Source: Eucalyptus grandis | Lineage: Eukaryota; Streptophyta; Magnoliopsida; Myrtales; Myrtaceae | Assembly: GCF_016545825.1 (NCBI RefSeq) | Contig: NC_052621.1 | Location: 5,480,199 to 5,544,198 of the forward strand | Direction: 5' to 3' | DNA length: 64,000 bases | Shown: positions 37,855 through 49,895 of the stretch, one piece after another | How positions within the stretch are numbered: the stretch's first letter is position 1 | Layout of the letters: every line of letters begins with the position of its first letter | Translations under genes and position numbers: made by a program | Notes under the pieces: generated by a model | Databases searched by the model: none | Told to the model about the DNA's origin: nothing | Seen by the model: the letters and a program-made list of their open reading frames with translations, nothing else

Positions 37855-40827
37855 TCAAGTTGGTGGCTTGTATATGTCTAAGACACCTAGCTTGTTCAAA
37901 AGATATGTGTGCTGTCTTTGACACAGAGGTTTGGTGAAGATGTCTACAGGTTGTTCTGTCGTCACAATCCCTCTTGTTTTGATGACTCCTTCTGAAATTT
38001 TGTCTCGTGTAAAGTGACAATCCACCTCTATATGCTTGGTTCTCTCGTGCACTATAGGATTTGATGCTAATTTTAGGGCTGCATCATTGTCACATAATAG
38101 CTTTGTTGCCCCTTGTACCTGTATTCCAAGATCCTTAAGAAGACCTCGTAGCCACACTATCTGACAGGTAGTTTTACCCATAGCACGATATTCTGCTTCA
38201 GCTGAAGACAGAGATACAGTGGCTTGCTTCTTAGTCTTCCAGGAGAGTAAAGAATCACCCAATTTAATGCAATATCCAGTGATAGATCTTCGACTCATGG
38301 GACAAGTCGCATAGTCTGCATCACAATATGCTGTCATTTCCATGTTGCATCTTCTAGATAAGAGAATTCCAAGTCCCGGACTCTTCTTTAGGTACTTGAC
38401 AACTTTAAGGGCTGCGTTCATATGTGACTGTTTCGGACTGTGCATGAACTGGCTAAGTGTCTGCACTGCATAAGAGATGTCAGGCTTGGTCATTGTCAGA
38501 TATATGAGTTTTTCGACAAGCCTTTGATAGATTGAAGGATCTTCCAATGTGAGATCATCATCCTGAGAAATGCCTTTGTCATATTCTGCAGTAGTCAACT
38601 TAGTATTCTGCTCAATGGGAATAACTGTTGGCTTGCACCCTGAAAGACCTGCTTCTGAAATAACCTCCATTATGAATTTCCGCTGACTGAGGGAAATGCC
38701 TTGTATAGATCGGGCAATTTCGATGCCAAGGAAATACTTAGGTGCTCCTAAGTCTTTTATGTGAAAAGTTGCATGCAGAAACTTCTTAAAACCTTCTATG
38801 GCAATTTTATCATTTCCCATAATGAGAATATCATTAACATATATCATCAAATAAATAGATGACATACCTTTAGTCCGGGAGAATAAGGCATAATCATGTT
38901 TGGACTGTTTGAAGCCTACTGTGGTAAGGGCGCCTGCAAATTTAGAGTACCACTGTCTAGAAGCTTGCTTCAATCCATAAAGGGATTTACGAAGACGACA
39001 CACTTTATTCTCCCCCTGTCTTCGTAAGCCTTGAGGAACGTCCATATATATCTCCTCATCTAAATCACCGTAAAGGAAGGCGTTATGGACGTCCATTTGG
39101 TGTAGAGACCAGTCATGAATAGCAGCAACTGACAAGAATGAATGCACTGTAACATCTTTAGCTACATGTGAGAATGTCTCATGATAATCGAATCCTTCTC
39201 GCTAAGTGAATCCTTTGGCAACCAAACGTGCCTTGAATCTTTCAATAGAGCCATCAGCTCGATATTTAATCTTGTAAACCCATTTGCAGCCAATGGATTT
39301 ACGATTTGATGGTAATGAGACGAGATCCCAGGTCTTGTTATCAATTAAAGCCTGTAATTCTACTTCCATGGCTTTCTGCCATCGTGGATCAGCAGATGCC
39401 TCATTATAACTAGTAGGCTCCCTATCCTCTGATAATTGACTAACACAACACCTATGTTCCGGTGATAAATTATGAAAGGAAACATAGGATGAAGTGGGAT
39501 ATTTGATACCTGGTTTGTTGAGAGAAGCGCAGACATAATCCTTTGTCCAGGTAGGAGGTCGCACAGCTCGACCAGAACGTCTTGGAGGATCCACCCTTGA
39601 GGGTGAAGAGGTTGTTTCTCTGGAAGAGGTAGGCATAGTATCTCGAAGTTCTTCATCAGTAGAGAAATCTTCCATTGAATTCCCTGAAACATTCTCTGGA
39701 ACCTGATTTTCATCAGAAGTAGGTGCTGCTACCGAAGTATTCATTATCACAGAGGGTTCATTAGCTGATATTGCTAATGGTATGTAATCAGGATCAGAAA
39801 ATCTTGTCTCATCAAGTAAATGAGGACAGGAAGTATGGATTGTACCTGATTCTCCATGTGAGGATACCTTGTCATTAAATGGAAAGACATTTTCATGAAA
39901 GATAACATCTCTACTGACAAAGAATTCCTTTATAGACAAATCAAGAACCCGATATCCCTTCTGCAGATTAGGGTATCCCATGAATATGCACCGTCGAGCA
40001 CGAGGATCCATCTTGTTTCGAGGGCCCATTACAGCTGCATAACATAAGCATCCAAAGACTTTGAGATGTGTCCGTTCTGGTAATTTCCCGAATAACAGCT
40101 CAAAAGGCGTTTGTCCATTGAGGACTCGAGTAGGCATTCGGTTGATAAGATATGTAGCTGTAATAATGCAATTTCCCCAATATTCATCTGGAATTGCTGC
40201 TTGAAATTTCAGGGCTCGAGCAACTTCCAGAAGATGTCGATGTTTGCGCTCAACCACCCCATTCTGTTGTGGTGTGTATACACAAGAGCTTTCATGTTGA
40301 ATTCCATGAGATGAGAATAATGAAGTGCAATCATGGTTGAAGAATTCCCTTCCGTTATCAGTACGGATCTTCTTAATTGACTTTCCGAATTGATTTTTCG
40401 AAAGAACAATGAATGTCCTTAAATGAGAATAAGCTTGACTTTTAGACTGCATTAAGAAAATCCATGTTGCACGAGAATAATCATCTACTATGGTGAGAAA
40501 ATAACGAGACCCATCATGATTGGCTGCATGATAAGGCCCCCAAACATCCACATGAATCAATGAGAAAATTTCACTAGCACGAGTGCTTCTGGATGGAAAT
40601 GGTGTACGTGATTGCTTTGCGAGAGGGCATATGGAGCATTGAGAATAAGGAAAGGAAGCACTATGACCCATTCTTAAGTGCATAATGAAATTCTTTTCAT
40701 TGGTAGTCAAATTACACAATGAAAGTTTATTGAAATGGGTGCTAGAAAAATCAAAATTACTTGGAAAGCTTGTCCAAAAATAAAGGCCTTCAGAAAGATT
40801 ACCCAAGCCCATCAGTCTGCCAGTCAA
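37855..40827 (-). pseudogene. copia-2 pol: integrase, reverse transcriptase, RNase H
   Basis: 40827-39202 is open for 541 codons. It holds the integrase zinc region (HLRMGHSA..PYSQCSICPLAKQ), the catalytic triad regions (TIVDDYSRA, RTDNGREFF, NGVVERKHRHLLEVA) and the start of the reverse transcriptase ([14 protein letters not shown]). A single in-frame stop after AKGFT (near 39202) separates it from 39147-37855 (430 codons). That part completes the reverse transcriptase and RNase H (YCDADYATC, SSAEAEYRA, HIEVDCHFTRDK). The metal-binding motif reads YVNDI instead of YVDDI (near 38840-38860), so the polymerase would be dead even without the stop. Confidence 0.92.
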
Positions 40828-42900
40828 AAGGGCCTGAAAGAAGCATGTGTCAGCATCGAAGAATACCCAGCATGAGTTTTCCTTGCATACTCTCGATACT
40901 GAAATAAGATTAAACTAGAATTCCGGGACATAAAGGACATTTTCAAGGATAATTTGAGGACTAAGGTTCACAGTTCCTGTCACATTCACATGTGTGATAT
41001 TCCCGTTGGGTAATTGTACGGAAATAGGAAAATTTGATCCTTCATTTATACTTGTAAAAAATCCTTTATCACAAACAATGTGATCGCTTGCCCCTGAATC
41101 AATAATCCCTGCCTATTTTGAAATGGAATTAATTAGGTAATGTGTAATACCTGAGAAACTGCCCCCTTTATTGGAGGTATCCAATTTTTGCATAGCCTGC
41201 AACAGCTGTTGATATTGGCCATAAGAGATAGGTGGGTCAGCATTTTGGCCTGTAGGTCCAGTCATTTGATAGGCAGCTGCTATTTTTTTTTCTTTTTCCC
41301 GGGCTTTCCATGTAACTTTCAACAGCTTGTCAATCATGTGATTAGAACGCTTGCGAATCACAAAACATTTTACCTTTTCCTTTAAAATTGGGCCTGAAAT
41401 TTTTTCGGCGACGTGGCATAGATCTGGCCCTCCATCCCTTTACTCGCGGAATCATATCCGCCGTCCGATCCATCCGCGCTTTCGGATCCATGAAGACCGT
41501 CCGAGCCACGCCACCGATCTGATCCGTCTGATCCACGCCCGCGATCCGGACCGTCGATCCTCGCATTAGATCTCGGCCATTAATTCCATCCCTTTTAAAG
41601 GGGCGAATGTCTCCCCCAAACCCTACGGCACCTCTTCTCTCCTTCTCTCGATTTAGGGTTCTCACCGAACCATCTCACCGTTCACCGCGAGCCGCAAGTG
41701 CGATGTTGTCGCCGTTCCTCGCGTGTTCTGCGAGATGCTGGCTCTCCTCCTGCACAGCCAGTTGGTATATTCGTCCGATCGGGGGAACTGGATCCATGGC
41801 TAGAATCTGTGAACGAAAGGTAATGTAAGTTTCGTTCAAAATCAGCAAAAAACGTGTAGCCTTCTCCCTTTCTTTGATAGATCGATACTGTTCGAGTGTT
41901 GAATCTGGTCCCTCGAGTTTTTCTTCGACTGCTTCGAGCTCGTTCCATAAAGACGATAGCTTGTTGAAGCAAGCCGTGACTGTCATATTCCCTTGTTTGA
42001 GATTGCTTAATTCCTGCATAAGCGAAAAAATTCTTGCACGGTCGAGTTTACCGTACATTTCTCGAATATTTTCCCACATCTTTTGAGTGTCTTCTGTGGG
42101 TGGGAGCCCAGCCGCGACCTCCGGAGAAATGCAATTTCCGATCCAGGTTCGGATGAGTTGATTGCATTTCCTCCAGTGTCGGGCTAGACGCTCATCTGAG
42201 GGAACAGCGATGGTTCCATCCAGAACCTGTCTTTGTCCTTCGTTACCAGCGCGCGTCGGAATTCTCGCAACCACCTGGAGTAATTTTCTTGCCCGGTGAG
42301 CTATTGGCTGATTAGTTTCAGTTCCGGTCCGTCGGCGGTGGAAACAAACAGGGGGTCGCCGGATTCTGGCCATCCGGTAAAAATCGACCCTGGATACGGT
42401 AAAAATCCAGGCACAAAACCCGGGTAGGGATTTGTTCCCATACCCGGATTAGTTGACCCGGTTCCATAGCTCGCATTGAAATTGGTCGAGTATGGATTTG
42501 TTCCATTACCCGAACCATCGGATCTATCTCCTTGGCCCGTATTCGCTCCAACCGACCCGGCGGATATGCTTGCCCCGCTTATGGCTGGTGGGCTGCCGTC
42601 GGGTTGAGTAGAGGCCCATGTCCCTTGAATTCCTGGCGATGGTGCATTCTAGCTAGGGCCGAACAGCCACGTATTGGGCTGAATCTGAAAAAATGGCCAC
42701 TGGTAAGGATGGCCCATCATTGGTTGGCCCAAAATGGGCTGTACGATGAGGGGTTGCCCCAGATTTGTCTGAGCCAGAGAAATTCCACCGTCTTGGGCCT
42801 GAGCAGGTTGTTCTTGCGATCTAGCGACGTCAATGGTATCCCGGTTTTCTGCAGATGGCATGGAATTCTCATCTTGCGGATGCGCATCGAGGCTGAAGGT
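40828..42900 (-). pseudogene. copia-2 gag and protease (broken)
   Basis: Gag starts near 42861 (Pro/Gln-rich N-terminus) and continues to the capsid-like block at 41675-42373 (WRKCNQLIRTWIGNCISP, LDRARIFSLMQELSNLKQG, PVPPIGRIYQLAVQEES). Stops occur near 42650 and after the capsid region. The CCHC zinc knuckle that is intact in copia-1 is degraded here (near 41340-41375). The protease region (IIDSGASDHIVCD, about 41060-41100) is preceded by a stop near 41112, and another stop lies near 40916. Confidence 0.85.
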
Positions 42901-43049
42901 AAGTGGTTTGGCATGGTAAAAGTATATTGAGATGTTGAATTTTTGCAGGATTAAGGATTTGGACAGAAAAAAAAAAAGCAAGGGAAATAAGGACTCGAAG
43001 ATCTCGACGGGAAGAAAAAGAGCGGAAGCAAATCAGAGAACTTTTACTG

Positions 43050-43060
43050 CTCTGATACCA
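43050..43060 (-). other. Primer-binding site of copia-2 (initiator tRNA-Met)
   Basis: The minus strand reads TGGTATCAGAG directly after the 5' LTR. Confidence 0.88.
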
Positions 43061-43330
43061 TGAAAGGAATTGAAGAACAGATGAAGAGGAAACGATCGAA
43101 GACGTAGAGAGAGATTTTGTGTATTGTATTGTCTTCAATAATGAATCTGATGTACAACCTTAGTAGATATAATACAAGATGTAAGACAGAAAGGAAATTA
43201 ATGATCCTATGAATCAATCTAAATCAATCAATCTAATCTAGATCTAATCTCAAATTGATTTGTACAAATTGTAATTGGATCGTAATTGGATCTCAATCCA
43301 TCCTCTGTCAAAGCCGCATATCTTTCAACA
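43061..43330 (-). repeat. 5' LTR of copia-2
   Basis: A 270-bp partner of 37578-37847. Confidence 0.92.
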
Positions 43331-43335
43331 GCTCA

Positions 43336-44821
43336 GGTTCATGCCATTTCTATCGAGTCATTAAATTTGATTCTCTGGGTCTTGGCATGTGGCTGCTCGC
43401 CCCTTGTCACTGCACACTAAGTTTTAATTCACGGTGATAATTATATATATCACACATGTAACTATTTTATTTGCTCACATACAATTACAATTCATTTAGT
43501 TTCATGATAATTAATTTTCCTAAAAGATTAACATATAAGTGGTGTTAAAATGTGTACTCAAGAATGACCCTTAAATAGTAAGCTCGACCTTTATGATCTG
43601 TCTAAATCAGAAATCACAACAAAGATCATTGAAAGGGAAATTAAAAGCTTTATGACCATCGGTGAGGTATAAAGAAACTTCCACGATGAAGTATCACTTA
43701 ATATAAATTGAGTATAAACGTAGATTAAACCAATCAAATTAATAAAGAAAACATGATGGGTTATCAACCAGTCCCCCGACGTCCCCAAAGATCCCCTGTC
43801 CCCGGCGTGTTGAGGATTGGAGAGGGAGAAAGCCTCCATGGCCATGTCGGCCCAATCAAGAACCCGGCCCGAATGAAACGTTAATCGGATCCATATATGG
43901 TGATCACTCGTCGTTCATCTTGGTCCCATTGAATGGTGAACCCTATTACTCGACTCTCTCCTTCTTCCTCCCGTTTACCCCCCGCTCCCAACGTCCCATG
44001 TCTCTCTCTCGCATCAGCCTGACCATACTTGGGGACTCATCCCTCTGTTGGACGCTTTCCATTCAATATTCATTGCTCTTGTGGTAGTAGCAGCGGTGGT
44101 GGTGGTGGTATGAAGGAACCCCGATGATGAAGTATTTAGTAATCTGAACGATGCGCGTGAAGAATTGACATGGAATGGTTCATGGGTGCTCCCAATATTT
44201 TCTCGAAATGAAAGAGGTCGAGGTTACCATCCTCCATTTCACATTCACGCTATTGCAGGTGGACACCGTGCACTCTCTTTAAGGGATTCCCTTCTTCCTT
44301 GGTTGGTCCCCATCCCATCCCATCACCATGATCAGAAACCCAAATGCGTCTAGTACTATTCAATCTTACCCTCAAATGTATGCAACTTTCACTTCATTTG
44401 AATTTACGATGCGACATTGCAGCTCCTTGGTTTTGCCGATAGTGAATATGGGCAAGTCTTGAGGGAATGGTCGTCAGGCTAGTGTTGGCTGTTAGATTAT
44501 TAGAGCATGTGCGGGTGGTGATTCTTTTGGAGCTTTTGTTATTGCAGAATTTACAAAAAAGCAGATGGCTCGTGCTGTGTATTGGTAATGACCCTACAGC
44601 ATAGCCGATGCACCTCTTCTCAAGAACGTAGGACGATGACAGAGAGACATCAAGGAGACCCATGCAGTACTCCCTTGTTATACCGCAAATCTTCTCATCC
44701 CCTAGTAAGCAAAGCCGAGTTCCATAGCCCATCAAAAACTGTCTGCGGGTGGCGTTCTCCTGAATACAAAGCCCCCATCTTTCCAATATCAACAAGGAAT
44801 GCCCCAACTCACATAAACACA
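43336..44821. other. Intergenic DNA, no gene recognised
   Basis: Mixed composition with a short (GGT)n run near 44093-44109. Several frames of 60-170 codons exist on both strands, including minus 44394-44897, but none shows a known motif. Part of that frame runs into the hAT-like element. Confidence 0.35.
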
Positions 44822-44829
44822 CCCTTGAC

Positions 44830-46205
44830 CTATCTAGCACCGACACTCTCCAAGGGCTTTTCATGTTGTGTCTGACACGCCAATACGTGTTCAACATGCT
44901 CCAACATGTTTTAACACGCGGTCAATGAGTGTTGGAAAATCCGACACATGATCAAATCTTCTCAACATGCAAGTCTAGAATTTTGACATGCGATTCCAAC
45001 ATGTATGGGGTCAATTTTAAAAATTTTCAATACTTAAGGAGTCAAAATGTAAATATATATAAAGAAGTAGGGATCTGGGTGCCGCTGCCACTGTCGGAGG
45101 TCGCTAGCCCTAGGTGGCGGAGGGGGGCGGCCCTTGCCAGCTCGGGTGAGGCCATCACCGGCCAGGCAAGGGCCAGTGAGGCTCATCCAAATCTACGTGA
45201 TGCCTTGACTAAGGCCCAAGCAAGGCTTGCCCAGATCTGGACAACGCCGCGCCCTCACTCAGCCTAACGAGGGTTGCCGACCCTTGTCCGGGGCCTCCGA
45301 GGCCTTACCTAGGGTTGGGAGGCTTGCCGGCCACGGGCGGGGGCCGGTGTTGCCCGATTTGGACGAGCCTCGCCGACCCCAGCCGTGGCATCGCCTAGGC
45401 CATGCCTAGGCCGACGAGGGCTACCGCCTAGGCCGACGAGGGCTACCCACTCTTTGCCGCCTAGGGCCAATGACCTTGCTAGCCAAGGTGTCGCCTAGGC
45501 TACCCTCTAATGATGGTAGCGGCATGTCCACCTCTTACGACCCTACCTTTTTTTTCCACGACCTTGCCTTTTTTATTCTTTTTTTTTTTAATTTTTTTTT
45601 TAGGATTATTCCTAGCCACACACCTGCCTTTTTTTTTTTTTTTTTTCCATTTTTGTTCTTTTAGAATTATTTTAGCTTTTCTAGAAGTTTTTTTACTATT
45701 TTTTAAATAATATTTAAAGAAAAAAAGTAATAACAAATTATCACATAGGATAAATAAATAAATTTAAAATACTACTTCAACATTTTCGATTCAACAAATT
45801 GACGGTGTTAACAGAAAGACTCGATTGCACCAATTTGATAAGTTTTATGACTTAATTGCACATTTGCAATAAGTTTTATGACTTATAGTGTACATATCTC
45901 TAAATTTGATAGTAGAATGTGGATTGATTGTTTTTTTTCTTCAAGTTTTATGGATTATTACAATGTAATATAGTTGAATTTTTCAAATTAAAATAATGAA
46001 TGATATTAACAAATGTTGGATTAATATTTTTAGTGTAAATTAATTATAGACTCTTTTTATTATTTATTTATTTATTTATTTACTTGTGTATTTATATATA
46101 AAATAATATTTAATATATAACATGTTGGAACGTATCGGAATTTTCTAGTTTTGAGAAATGATGTGTCAATGTGTTGTGTTGCGTGTCCATATTGGTGTTA
46201 CATAA
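44830..46205 (-). mobile_element. hAT-like element, copy 3, inverted and carrying an insert
   Basis: The sequence runs as the reverse complement of the 34916-35586 element: start CTATCTAGCACCGACAC, end near GGTGTTACATAA. The flanks CCCTTGAC (44822-44829) and TCCTTGAC (46206-46213) give an 8-bp target duplication with one change, independent of copies 1 and 2. Element sequence is recognisable at 44830-45070 and 45680-45790 and again at 46000-46205. Between the first two is a GC-rich cassette (about 45073-45500) followed by T-rich DNA. It has no coding capacity for a transposase. Confidence 0.55.
45073..45660. repeat. GC-rich cassette (copy 2) inside the hAT-like element
   Basis: A GC-rich core with repeated 'gccgacgagggcta', 'gcctagg' and 'gcgagg..gcc' phrases, followed by T-rich runs at 45548-45650. 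It resembles the cassettes at 33787-34186 and 47965-48345. The plus frames here (45227-45409 and others) are composition artefacts. Confidence 0.45.
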
Positions 46206-46717
46206 TCCTTGACAAGCCCGCTCTCAAATTTTTTTTTTTTTTATTGTAACAATCTTATATACCTCACAAGTCATATCAAAAAATAGTCTAAAGGAAGCCG
46301 GTCGTGATCATTGATCATCGCACTCCGTTTAGCACATGGTGGAAGTTTTCACATAGTTATACCATGTTCTATGAAATTTTTACATGTAATTTCCCTCTCT
46401 TTGGTCCCCTTGAATTAGGATATCGCAACTTTCTAATCCAACTTTTGTTCACCATCGCTCGGCACTCTCATCGCAATCAATGTGTAGAAACTGGAGAGAT
46501 TGTAGGACTCGTAAATTCTATCATTCCTAGCTCCGCAAACATGATCAAAAAAAGGTCTCGCAAGGCCATGCATTGAAAACAGAGTTTCCTTTGCAGAGCA
46601 TTCCTCTACGGCCTGCCAGGAACCAATCTTTCTTCTTTTTGCTCCAAAATATAAAGTTGAGAGAGAACATGCAATAACTGCTAAAATTGTTCAAAAATTC
46701 ATAAAATCTATTATTTG

Positions 46718-47032
46718 GAGACCAATTCAATCCTAAATCTTTCAATTGTACCAATAATATATTAAATCTTTTGATAATTTGCTAATTTAATCTTAAAAGT
46801 TAGTTCTAAATCGTTGGATAATTTTTTAATTTAGTCCTAAATCTTTTGACGATTTACTAATATAATTCTTCAAGTCAATTATCCAAATTACATGTTTAGG
46901 GCTAATTGGCAAATGCTTAAAAGTTTTAGAATTGAATTAATACAATTGAAATGTTTAAGACTAACTTGGTAAATCGTAAAAGTTTGGAATTAAATCGATG
47001 CAATTGAAAGGTTTAGAACCGAATTAACTACT
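46718..47032. mobile_element. MITE-like inverted repeat
   Basis: The left arm (46718-46815, containing 'cctaaatctttcaattgta') is an imperfect reverse complement of the right arm (about 46930-47032, containing 'caattgaaaggtttagaacc'). The interior repeats the same 'aatc.tttga.gattt' theme. No coding is seen. A target duplication is not clear. Confidence 0.4.
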
Positions 47033-47754
47033 ATAGAATAAGTCAATTATCCCAACAATCATTGATAAGAACCCATCATAAAGTATATCATATCGAATTG
47101 GTTTCTTTAGCTACACAGTTGTGTAGACAAACAAGTTCCACGTCATATAAACATGTACTTGACAGTTATTGCAAAATCATGCGAATGGGTCTCTTTTCCC
47201 ATTTATGCAAAGATTCAATGTCGTACATTCTGCTAGAGCCATACACGACGGCGAGTGACAGCATCGTTTACATTGGGTCAAGGCAGCCGAGTTACAACTC
47301 CCAACCCAACGTGGACGAGATGAAAGCCAAGAGTCCAAAGTGATCAACTTGCAGACGTCATCCAACCGAAGATTTCCCTAAAAGAAACGAGAAAGCAGCG
47401 TTAACGTTAACGAACCCAAGTTAGTTGCCAAGAAAATGACTCAAACTCGCATGCCTCTCTCCCTTCAAAAGATGTATTCAACTCATCGCAGACACGCCAA
47501 CCCTTGTCACGATGTCTGCTGATGCATTTCTTCGCTGACCTCTCGTTTCCATGACTCGAATGGCTTGTAATTTACCCACGCCCCATCGACGAAGTCGCCA
47601 ACTTCTTTGATCCGTTCTTCTCTGTGCACCCCATGTTTCTTGCTTGTCGCCCCCACACTAACGGTGGTCCACCCCACCGCATTTCTTGGCACGTCTTCGA
47701 GGATGGTCAACCAAACCCCGTTTGATTCTTTAAGCTGTACATATTCTTAGTAGA

Positions 47755-48575
47755 TTTCCAAATAAATGCCTAAAACCTCCTCATTTTTTTTAATATAAAG
47801 GCTCGAAACATACCTTATTTCAAATAAAAGCATGGAGTGACCAAATCATTTAAAATAAGGGTTCGAAGTGACCAAATTATCTCAAAAAAAGGTTTTTAAC
47901 CAACCGGTGACTATTCCAACCATTGAGAAATGATATTTTGGTAAAGAAAAACTGTAACTATATATTTTTAATTTTTTTTTCCTTTCCTTTTCTTCTTTTC
48001 TTTTATCCTCTTCCCTCCCCAGGCCATTGTCGTCAATGGTCAAGGGAAGTCGCCTGCCTCAGGCAAGGGCCGCCCTCATTGATTTTAGGCGACTGTTGCC
48101 CTCATCGAGTTTGGCGAGGGTCGTCCTTGTTGTTGTTGGGGCCTCACCCGATGTCAATGAGGGCAACCCTCACCCTTGCCTAAGCTGGCGAGGCCATGTG
48201 AGGGCGAGTGTTGCCCTCGCTCAAAGTCGGTGTGGGTCGAGCGAGGGTGACCCTTGCCCGACACCGATGAGGGTGTCCCTCGCCCGACCCGGCAACCTCC
48301 GCGATGGTTGGCGAAGGGAAGGGGAAAAAAAGAGAAAAAAATAAACAAAAAAATTAAATTAAAGTTGAAATACCCTTTGGTCCGAAAGGTTAGGTTATTT
48401 TTTTGAAATTGATATGACTACTTTATGTTTCTATTTGAAACAAGTTCCATTTCAGCTCTTATTTGAAACAATTTAGCCACTTTAGGCCATTATATGAAAT
48501 AATGTCTATTTCAAATCCTTATTTAAGAAAATGATGACATTTTAGACTTTTATTTGAAATTTTCTCTATATTCTT
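47755..48575. mobile_element. MITE-like inverted repeat carrying a GC-rich cassette (copy 3)
   Basis: The outer arms 'atttcaaataaaagcatggagtgaccaaat' (left, about 47816) and the similar reversed text near 48510-48562 are imperfect complements. Within them lie a T-rich run (47965-48008), a GC-rich core (48010-48310, 'gcgagggt.gcc' phrases) and an A-rich run (48322-48345). The frames at 47923-48348 are artefacts of the cassette. Confidence 0.4.
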
Positions 48576-49687
48576 CCCCCAATGCATGACGCTTTGCTTT
48601 TGATCTTTTGGATATGGACAATTCCTACGCCAATTAGGAGCTAATCACGAAAGTTACTCCTCATCTTTTTTTCTTTGTTTTTCTGTTCCCATTAGGAATG
48701 GGAACAAAATTTCGGAACTCATTGGAAAAGAAAGAAGAGAAGTAGAGAATTTCAAACTCATTTGCAACTCTTTTTCCCAAAACTATCGGCATGAAAAAAG
48801 GAACAACTATGAATTCTCATGAACACGGCATGCATCCCACTTGAGACTCGTGTAATTCGTTGACTTCAGTGCATTGGACCCACACGAATCAGTGTTGATT
48901 GGCCCATGCTTTTGAGTGTTTCTAACTTTGGGCTCATAGTCATAGTGGACCATAATCACTGTAGAATGTTGGTTTAAAAAACGTTGGAACTATGACTAAA
49001 ACATGGTTTCATCTTGGCATGCGCCTAGATTTAAGCTTTATTAACCCACAAACGTTAAGACCAGATTGAACGAGATACGTCAACAGCTCAGATTTCCACA
49101 GCCACAGACTACAGGTAATTATGCACCGAATTCCCATTACTATATTTATTAAATCCCACGAAATGAAAAAAAAAAAAATTGTTTACCAAATGATACCTAG
49201 CACACTGGCCTCAAAACTAAGTTTCGTACTTCGTTGGACAAAATGGAAAATTGGTAATAATATATATGTGTACGTAATGAGCATGACCCGATGCATCCAG
49301 TTCAAACCTAGAAATGCGGCATACTAAATTTGATTCCCATGTACTTTTGAGAGTCAAGTAGCTGTACTCACAAAAGCCCTTGGGCGACTCTATTCTCATA
49401 TTTTATATTGTGCGCACTTGGCGGTTGTTTCGGGTGGTCCCCTATTGTGTACATGGAATGTCTAAGCAGGGCTTACGTAACACGTGAGAACCATGAAATT
49501 TGTGCGTCTTAGTAAACCAGCAAATATAACTAACCAAAACTGCTTATAATTTACTTCAACTGCTTGAACTCCTAAAGTCAGCTCCACCTGCTCATTTTCG
49601 CTTCTTGTTTCTTCTGAGTCACGCTTCTAGTCCTTCCCTCATCTGTCTCATTAGCTTGATAACTACGTTCTCCGATTTTAACTCCCA

Positions 49688-49729
<42 letters not shown>

Positions 49730-49740
49730 CCTCCCTCCCT
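48576..49740. other. Intergenic DNA before the polygalacturonase, ending in (CT)n
   Basis: AT-rich, no gene recognised. A (CT)n tract at about 49691-49725 merges into (CCCT)n up to 49742, a common feature of plant core promoters and leaders. Confidence 0.45.
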
Positions 49741-49770
49741 CCTGACAAGCACATCAGCTCCATTTTTCCC

Positions 49771-49779
49771 TATATATAT
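49771..49779 (+). promoter_or_regulatory. TATA box of the polygalacturonase gene
   Basis: TATATATAT, 117 bp before the start codon at 49896, giving a leader of roughly 90 nt. It is preceded by the (CT)n tract. Confidence 0.6.
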
Positions 49780-49895
49780 GTTGGATGACTTTGTTCTTAC
49801 TTGCACAAACACATTCGTTCCATAGTCCATACCATTATCTACATACTGGACACTTTCTCTAGCCTTGCCCTAGGCTCTTGTAACTTAGAAGCAAA

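Larger units (their letters stand above)
37578..43330 (-). mobile_element. Ty1/copia retrotransposon copia-2, nearly full length
   Basis: The element is minus-oriented. Its LTRs are 43061-43330 (5') and 37578-37847 (3'), each 270 bp, differing at only four bases by eye (98.5% identical). The target duplication is a perfect GCTCA at 37573-37577 and 43331-43335. The primer site TGGTATCAGAG is at 43050-43060 and the purine tract GAGGGGGAG is at about 37848-37856. At 5.75 kb it has the normal copia length and order of domains. It belongs to the same family as copia-1. Stops in gag, protease and before reverse transcriptase, and a changed reverse transcriptase active site, make it inactive. Confidence 0.95.

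Noticed and set aside
41607..41828. 73-codon plus frame over copia-2
   Set aside because: Antisense to the gag region of copia-2, no motif.
44394..44897. 167-codon minus frame
   Set aside because: No recognisable domain, and it overlaps the terminal inverted repeat of a hAT-like element.
47507..47710. 67-codon minus frame with protein-like text
   Set aside because: No family recognised, no flanking exons or promoter signs seen, and short enough to occur by chance.
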